From: Terana coerulea
Taxonomy: Eukaryota; Basidiomycota; Agaricomycetes; Polyporales; Phanerochaetaceae
NCBI GenBank assembly: GCA_024811115.1
Contig: JAKOGH010000139.1
Location: 1 to 14,262 of the forward strand
Reading direction: 5' to 3'
Length of the DNA stretch: 14,262 nt
This document shows, piece after piece, positions 9,201 to 14,262 of this stretch (position 1 is the first letter of the stretch; each line of letters opens with the position of its first letter). A program made the translations under genes and the position numbers. A model generated the notes under the pieces. The model was not told the DNA's origin and searched no databases. It worked only from the letters and a program-made list of their open reading frames with translations.

Positions 9201-9338
9201 CTATTCATGTTCAGCAGGTACCATCCTGGCGGATAGTGCTTCCATCATCTCGAGAGCCTCCTGCGCCTTCTTGCTGGGCACTGGATCATCAGTATCATCT
9301 GCCCCGTTGTCATCATCTTCCCCAGAGAATTGAAGGCG
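9201..9338 (-). pseudogene. Orphan acidic C-terminal coding tail
   Basis: On the minus strand 45 codons are open from an in-frame TGA (9341-9339) to a TAG (9203-9201). The composition is strongly protein-like: FSGEDDDNGADDTDDPVPSK is followed by KAQEALEMMEALSARM and VPAEHE. An acidic linker followed by a short amphipathic helix is typical of a protein C-terminus. No start codon or convincing upstream exon is visible. A possible acceptor AAG lies at the front of the acidic block, but no matching donor at normal distance is clear. I read it as the surviving 3' exon of a gene disrupted or only partly carried here. The family is unknown. Confidence 0.35.
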
Positions 9339-9621
9339 TCAGAAAGTACAGCAGAAGTGGATGCCGAGGTGTAGTTGAGCGAGCGAGGCCGAACCTGCTT
9401 GCAGCGCACGTCACTAGTTACAACGTGATGTTCGTGACCTAGCCGTGACTGGAGCCTGCAAGGCGGCACATGTGACTGTTTGGAAGGTACCAAACGGTGG
9501 TCCTGCAGCGTTTCGGCCGACAGTACAGGGGGTTTTCAGACGGCTGCCAAAAGGAAGGAAACCAAGGGACCATCCAGCTGGAATCCATCTGGGCGCTCGA
9601 CTGGGAGGACCTTGGCGCCGG

Positions 9622-9651
9622 TTTCCAGTCGGAACTTGTGTGGGCGTGTAG
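9622..9651 (-). repeat. Dispersed repeat, right copy (inverted)
   Basis: This is the reverse complement of the copy at 7772-7801 over 30 bases with one mismatch. Its outer edge is at 9651, so the pair faces inward and bounds 1,880 bp. No matching target-site duplication is obvious just outside (GGCGT on the left, GTCGC on the right). Immediately outside is a short TTTCAG/TTTCCG microsatellite-like run (9657-9680). Confidence 0.75.
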
Positions 9652-10511
9652 GTCGCTTTCAGTTTCAGTTTCCGTTTCCCCACCACACCACCGCCTCTGA
9701 TACATTCGCCGTGACCCTGCGTGACGTGCTGCAGTGCATCTTGCTAGTACTACGACCTTCTTGACATGACTGCAATGTCCGCTGAAGTAGCTATGTGCCT
9801 TGAAAGAAAGGTATCAATGAACTGCTCCGGCCGGGCAAGGGAAGCTACCGAGGTGACAACTTGAACTTGCGGTCGGCACTCGGCAAAGAGAACAGAAGGA
9901 TGCTACAGCCCTGTTCTCCATGACCGGACTCGGTCATGAGAATGGGATTACCATTATATCTATCCCTCTCTATCGGACAGCGATGGAGACGAGGAAATAT
10001 CTGGGCTGTGCGCGGACGCTTTCAGGGTTAACGACTTATAGGCTTACAGCTTTCCATGCGCTATGGTGCGTAAAAATTGGCCACATCTATTGGCTGCGCT
10101 TTTGATCTGAAAGAACCGCCTTGTCACAGGTTGACTTTTGGGTAATATGCATCCCTCAACATAGCCCAACTCTAATACTGCCTTATGAAAACATCACAGC
10201 CTCTATCGTGAAGAGGAATCCCGAATCTCAAGGTATCGACCAGTATCAAGTGGAAACATAATCGCTGGCTGCATATCCACTTTGTTCTGCTACGGCATGC
10301 CTGCACCCTTTGGGCCATATTTGTTCCACCGACTCCGACAAGGTCTGTGTTGTATTTGCTTCATGGGTCAATGTTCATACAACTAAGGTAGGTTTGATGC
10401 AACCGGAACAAAGGGATCGCTGATTGACTGGCCTAGCGTCTAGTTTAACGCAGGTGAATTGGCTTGCACCGCAACAATGGAAGCTGTGAGGCCACTCGCG
10501 CTTGCGAGAGG
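9652..10511. other. Intergenic upstream of the SNF2 gene, nothing recognised
   Basis: Open frames are all under 100 codons and lack domains or splice structure. The last part must contain the SNF2 promoter. Confidence 0.5.
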
Positions 10512-10518
10512 TATAAAA
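10512..10518 (+). promoter_or_regulatory. TATA box of the SNF2 gene
   Basis: TATAAAA is 80 nt before the SNF2 ATG at 10598. A pyrimidine-rich leader (TCCTTCTTCGTCACTTC) lies between them, as expected for a fungal core promoter. Confidence 0.65.
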
Positions 10519-10597
10519 TGATATCGGCCGCCACCAAATCACATTTTATCCTTCTTCGTCACTTCAATCGCCCCATTAAATTAGTCTATCGCCTGTC

Positions 10598-13500
10598 ATG
10601 TTCGGCTCGCGACCAGCTTTCCTGAACATTGACGACAACTCACTCGATACCTCGACATCACCTCCAGAACCCTCATCCCGAAGTCCAATATCGCCCACAA
10701 TACTTGCGCAGTCTACATTGAGTAAGCGTTCACGTGTAAGTTGCAGCCACGCTGTGCTCTCTATGACTATCTGACGATAATTTGATTGTGGCACTAGCTG
10801 CAGCTAAGGATTCCAGGCAGTTGGAGTACCACGTACGACAATACTACCGTATATTGTCAAGCCAGGGCCGGAGAAACACCAGTCGACCCACAACGGCATG
10901 GCTCAACGGCAGAACTTTCTCCGTTTTATGCAGCCCCATTGTCGTCAGTAGGCCCTGCAGCCACTGACTCCCCAAACTCTTCCAGCAGCACAAGTACATA
11001 TCACTTCTCAACTTTCGTCACTCCATCATCATCGCCGGACACAGTAATATCCGATTCGTCGAGCCCATGCAGTGGCACAAGCACGTATCAGTCCTATTAT
11101 CCACAATCCCCTCCCCCAAGTCCACCGCCGGACACTGTTGTATCCTCAAGCTGTGAGCACTTTTGACCATATACATTGCTGATAGCACTAAATTACGGGT
11201 ATTGTCAGCCGACGCCCCTTATTCACCACTCTACCCGCCCGTTTTGGAGGACAGCTCCGTATATGTCTTATCCGATCGTGTTCGGTGGAGCACCGAAGTC
11301 CCAGCAACATCTCCTCAAGCGATTCGACTTTCCATCCTCGTGCCTCCGCCCTCACAAACCAACCCCGCCCCAAGACTTGGGCCACCCCGGCGGCGGGCGG
11401 GAAGGCGCTCTGACACTTTACCACCTCTGCGTGACGAGCCCTCCACGCTCGACTTTGGACGTCTGTCACTGACGGATAGCACGAGTTGCGATAGCATGGC
11501 AGGTACCGGACCTTCGGCCCCAAGTTGTGAGGCAAGTTTCAGTGGATCACTCAAAGATTACCAGGCGGTGGATTTTGAGCGGATCTGCAATCGTGAAGAG
11601 GAGGCGAGGAAAACGGCTCGGGACTTGCTGAAGAGGTCCGAATGGATCGGTTATCTTGTTGCGTATGATATGGGGTACGCCTTATCTGAATTTCTGGTAA
11701 CAGTACTGTATCCAAATGATGAGAACACTCTGCAGCCTCGGTAAAACCGTGTTGTCAATCGCACTGATATGCAAGACCATCGAGCTTTCTCGACGGACTC
11801 ACAAGCCTACGCTGTAAGTCTAAGTTATCTTCCACCACTTACGTACATTGCTGATAGCATACCAGTGTCCTATGTCCAAACGTCGGCTTACTCGAGCAAT
11901 GGCATGACGAGATCCGACGGTTCAGCCGGGGGCTGAAGGTGCTACTCTACCATTCTTCCGACTGGGGTTCGACTGGGTTTAGCAAAGGTAATAATCACAT
12001 TTGCGTGGCAGTATGGATGTGCCGTTGACTTTACCATTCTCATTCTCAGATCCTGCTGAAGTCCAGCGCTACGATACTGTTGTACGTGAGGAAACTATGT
12101 TTACGGAGACGGATGGCTTATGTTTACATCGCATGCAGCTCGCGACCTATCATCAAGTGAAGCAGCAACACAAGTATAGAAACAAGATGATTGAGCAGAA
12201 GCTCAGAGGCGACGAGAGGTCGTATCCGTTTTACTGCCTCCCATGGCTGCGAGTGATTCTCGACGAATCTCATGTCATCAGAAACCCAGTCGCGAAGGGC
12301 ACACTCGCATGCTGCGCTCTATCTAAGACTACAGGCCTGTGCCTCAGCGGAACGCCTCTACAGGTAGGTGGTCGGTTCTCGCACGTTCTGCAAACGCTGA
12401 TGACCCTCACTTGAAGAATTTCCCCTCGGATATGCATGGTCAAGCGGCATTTCTAGGAAGGAATTATGACGGCCTGAATGCAGTGCACGACTTTCACCAA
12501 ATTTCCTGGAAGCGTTTCAGCATCAAGGACACGAACTCGCTCCGCCATGATTTTGAGGTGAATTTTAGACCAAAGCAGCGCATGTTACAGTCAGTTTACT
12601 GACAAGCATTCCAGACCATCCTACGCACGTCCACGATCCGCCGCGCGAAAATCTCTCCCGATGGAACACCCTGCATTGACCTTCCGCCACGCCACAATCA
12701 CTATCCATACTACATCACGCTGTCACCTAACGAAAGGCGGATCTACGACTACGTGATGTTCGAAATGCCTCATCGAGCGCCATTTGCGAAGCTAACTCGC
12801 CTGAGACAAGGTACGTTGGATCCCAGCCAAACGATAGACGGTGCTAACATGCTCACTATTGGCCGTCAGCCTGCGTTAACCCGAATCTTTTGACAAAGGC
12901 TTTGAAGTCGGCCGCGGCAGAGGAGTTTGAGTGGGAAAGCAACGACGAGGAAGACCCTGACATTCGAGTTATTGCACAGCAGTACGTGCTCTGGGGAACA
13001 TTCTATTTGAATCTTCTCACTGAGTATTGCTCTAGGCTCTTTGACGCCGGCTTAGAATCTCCGGATGCCAATACCGAAAATATCGATCAAGTGGATGAAC
13101 TCACCTTTCGCAACCAGATTAAGGACCTCAGCGAATGTTTCGGACCATGCTACGTGTCGAAGGCGCTGGGCACTGTCTCCACAATACTGCAAACTATCGA
13201 GGAGCGTTCAGGAGACGACAAGACCATCGTCTATGTAAGTTGCGCCTAGCCTGCATACGAGATGCTTTCTAACCTCCAATAGTCCTGGTTCAGGGGCCCG
13301 CTGGAAGTCATAAGCGAGCAGTTGTACGAACAGGGCATTGGGCACGCGTTTTGTAAGTCCTTTATCTGACAAGATGCATAAGCAGCACGTCTGATTAGTG
13401 CCAGACCATGGCGGAGTAAAACCTTCTGCCAGGGAAGACGCTCTTCTGCGGCTAGAAACGGATAACAACTGCAAGGTCCTTCTGATGACCATCCAGAGCG

Positions 13501-13898
13501 GAAGCGTCGGTAAGTCAAGTGGATTGCCTTAAGGATGTATTTCCGACGAATATACAGGGCTGAACTTGACTGCATGTAACAATGTAATCTTCGTCGAGCC
13601 ATGGTGGAACCCGTATGTCGAGGTACGTCGTATAGCTTCCGCGATTTTGATCCATGTACTGATCATTTCCCAGGAGCAAGCGTTTGGTCGGGTTTATCGT
13701 ATCGGGCAGCAGCAGGAGGTCCACCAGTATCGGATCATCGTGGAAGAGACTATTCAATCGGAGCGCATTATACCGGTAAGTGTCAAGTCACGCAAATCCC
13801 AAGTCACTCCGACTCAACGGAGGTTTTATTGTATGAAACAGATCCAAGCTGGCAAGAGGGAACATGTGGATAGGTTGCTGAATAGCATTCATGAGTAA
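10598..13898 (+). CDS. SNF2-family DNA-dependent ATPase, RING-less Rad5/Rad16-like
   Basis: Exons: 10598-10735, 10798-11152, 11209-11674, 11736-11813, 11866-11987, 12050-12081, 12139-12363, 12417-12557, 12615-12810, 12870-13234, 13283-13352, 13405-13509, 13558-13622, 13674-13775, 13842-13898. All introns are GT-AG, and phases agree through 2517 nt (838 residues). Residues 1-260 are Ser/Pro/Thr-rich and probably disordered; the 10798 acceptor is the least certain. LKDYQAVDFERI opens the ATPase. Then come YDMGLGKT (Walker A, 317-324), TLVLCPNVGLLEQW, YDTVLATYHQV, the Walker B box DESH (439-442) and SGTPLQ (467-472). The second lobe has RLRQACVNPNLL, then a linker of about 100 residues with an acidic patch, then QSGSVGLNLTACN (759-771), EPWWNP and EQAFGRVYRIGQ (787-798). 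Relatives of this group remodel chromatin or displace DNA-bound proteins, but they carry a Cys/His RING between the lobes. None is seen here. The substrate is unknown. Confidence 0.9.
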
Positions 13899-14262
13899 TC
13901 CGCAGGTGCGCTCTGTCTACCGGCGTGCGCTCACGCTAAAGATGAGCGTTTGCGATGCTCCGCGCTCACTACTATGACTGGCCCCACGTTTATAATTGAC
14001 CCACCTTTATAATTTCGCTTTCCTGCGCTCCCTTGCAACTCGTTGGTGCCCAGAATTTTCTACAGATCCTCCGAGGATGCTTTTAAGCGACTGCCAACTT
14101 GTTTTGTGCAATTTCGTGAGCGGGAGGGATAGGAATTTTGGTGAAGCTCAAATTACGGTCGTTTGCAAGAACCAGCCCATTTTGGCGCTAATCATCCTAT
14201 CGACCAATCCGCATGCAGGATCATCGCTGAATTGGGGAATTCTGTGATGCCGCCCATAATTT
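13899..14262. other. Sequence after the SNF2 stop, nothing recognised
   Basis: This is the SNF2 3' flank. The word TTTATAATT occurs twice, at 13989-13997 and 14006-14014. These could be AT-rich 3' UTR signals or TATA words for a gene beyond the window. The open frame at 13996-14247 has no protein-like features. Confidence 0.4.

Noticed and set aside
9439..9705. Minus-strand ORF with a TETETES stretch and W/P-rich sequence.
   Set aside because: It is a translation of the right dispersed-repeat copy and a TTTCAG microsatellite; there is no domain.
12339..12602. An independent ORF inside the SNF2 gene.
   Set aside because: It is exon 8 of the SNF2 gene plus parts of the flanking introns, and it needs no separate gene.
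13996..14247. An 83-codon plus ORF at the right edge.
   Set aside because: No protein-like composition, and it starts within AT-rich 3' flank; there is no homology I can recognise.

Overview
The window looks like nuclear DNA of a filamentous basidiomycete, most likely a wood-decay Agaricomycete. The evidence is many short GT-AG introns (46-78 nt, one of 141), plain TATA boxes 70-80 nt before start codons, an AA9 lytic polysaccharide monooxygenase, a fungal-type alpha-amylase and a basidiomycete-style amino acid permease. The genus is inference. I found no bacterial operons, rRNA, tRNA or CRISPR.

Left part (1-3899), minus strand: the 5' end of a secreted GH13 alpha-amylase (233 down to the window edge), then a 13-exon APC-superfamily amino acid permease (3899 down to 988). 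The permease splices cleanly everywhere, but its frame is broken in exon 7 and again in exon 9.

Middle (3900-6425): a divergent intergenic region with a Cre1-like palindrome and a TATA box, then a plus-strand AA9 LPMO with eight exons. Two of these are micro-exons of 24 and 10 nt, and the 10-nt one encodes the second copper histidine. The LPMO frame breaks just after the predicted mature N-terminal histidine. It looks like loss of a GT dinucleotide, and all downstream sequence and splice sites are preserved.

6426-10511 is gene-poor accessory sequence. It holds an eight-copy minisatellite (units of 52-54 and 61-64 bp), a dispersed repeat present as two inverted 30-nt copies 1.88 kb apart, and two short coding-looking pieces between those copies: a two-exon acidic 45-codon ORF on plus and an orphan acidic C-terminal tail on minus.

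Right part (10512-14262): a complete 15-exon, 838-residue SNF2-family ATPase on the plus strand, with its own TATA box. It has the order of ATPase motifs of the Rad5/Rad16-like group but lacks their RING finger, and it has a Ser/Pro/Thr-rich N-terminal region.

The amylase and LPMO would act outside the cell on starch and cellulose, and the permease would import amino acids. The SNF2 protein would be nuclear and has no evident link to the others. I see no single novel multi-gene system. The best leads are the frame breaks, the micro-exon architecture of the LPMO and the repeat-bounded 7.7-9.7 kb segment.
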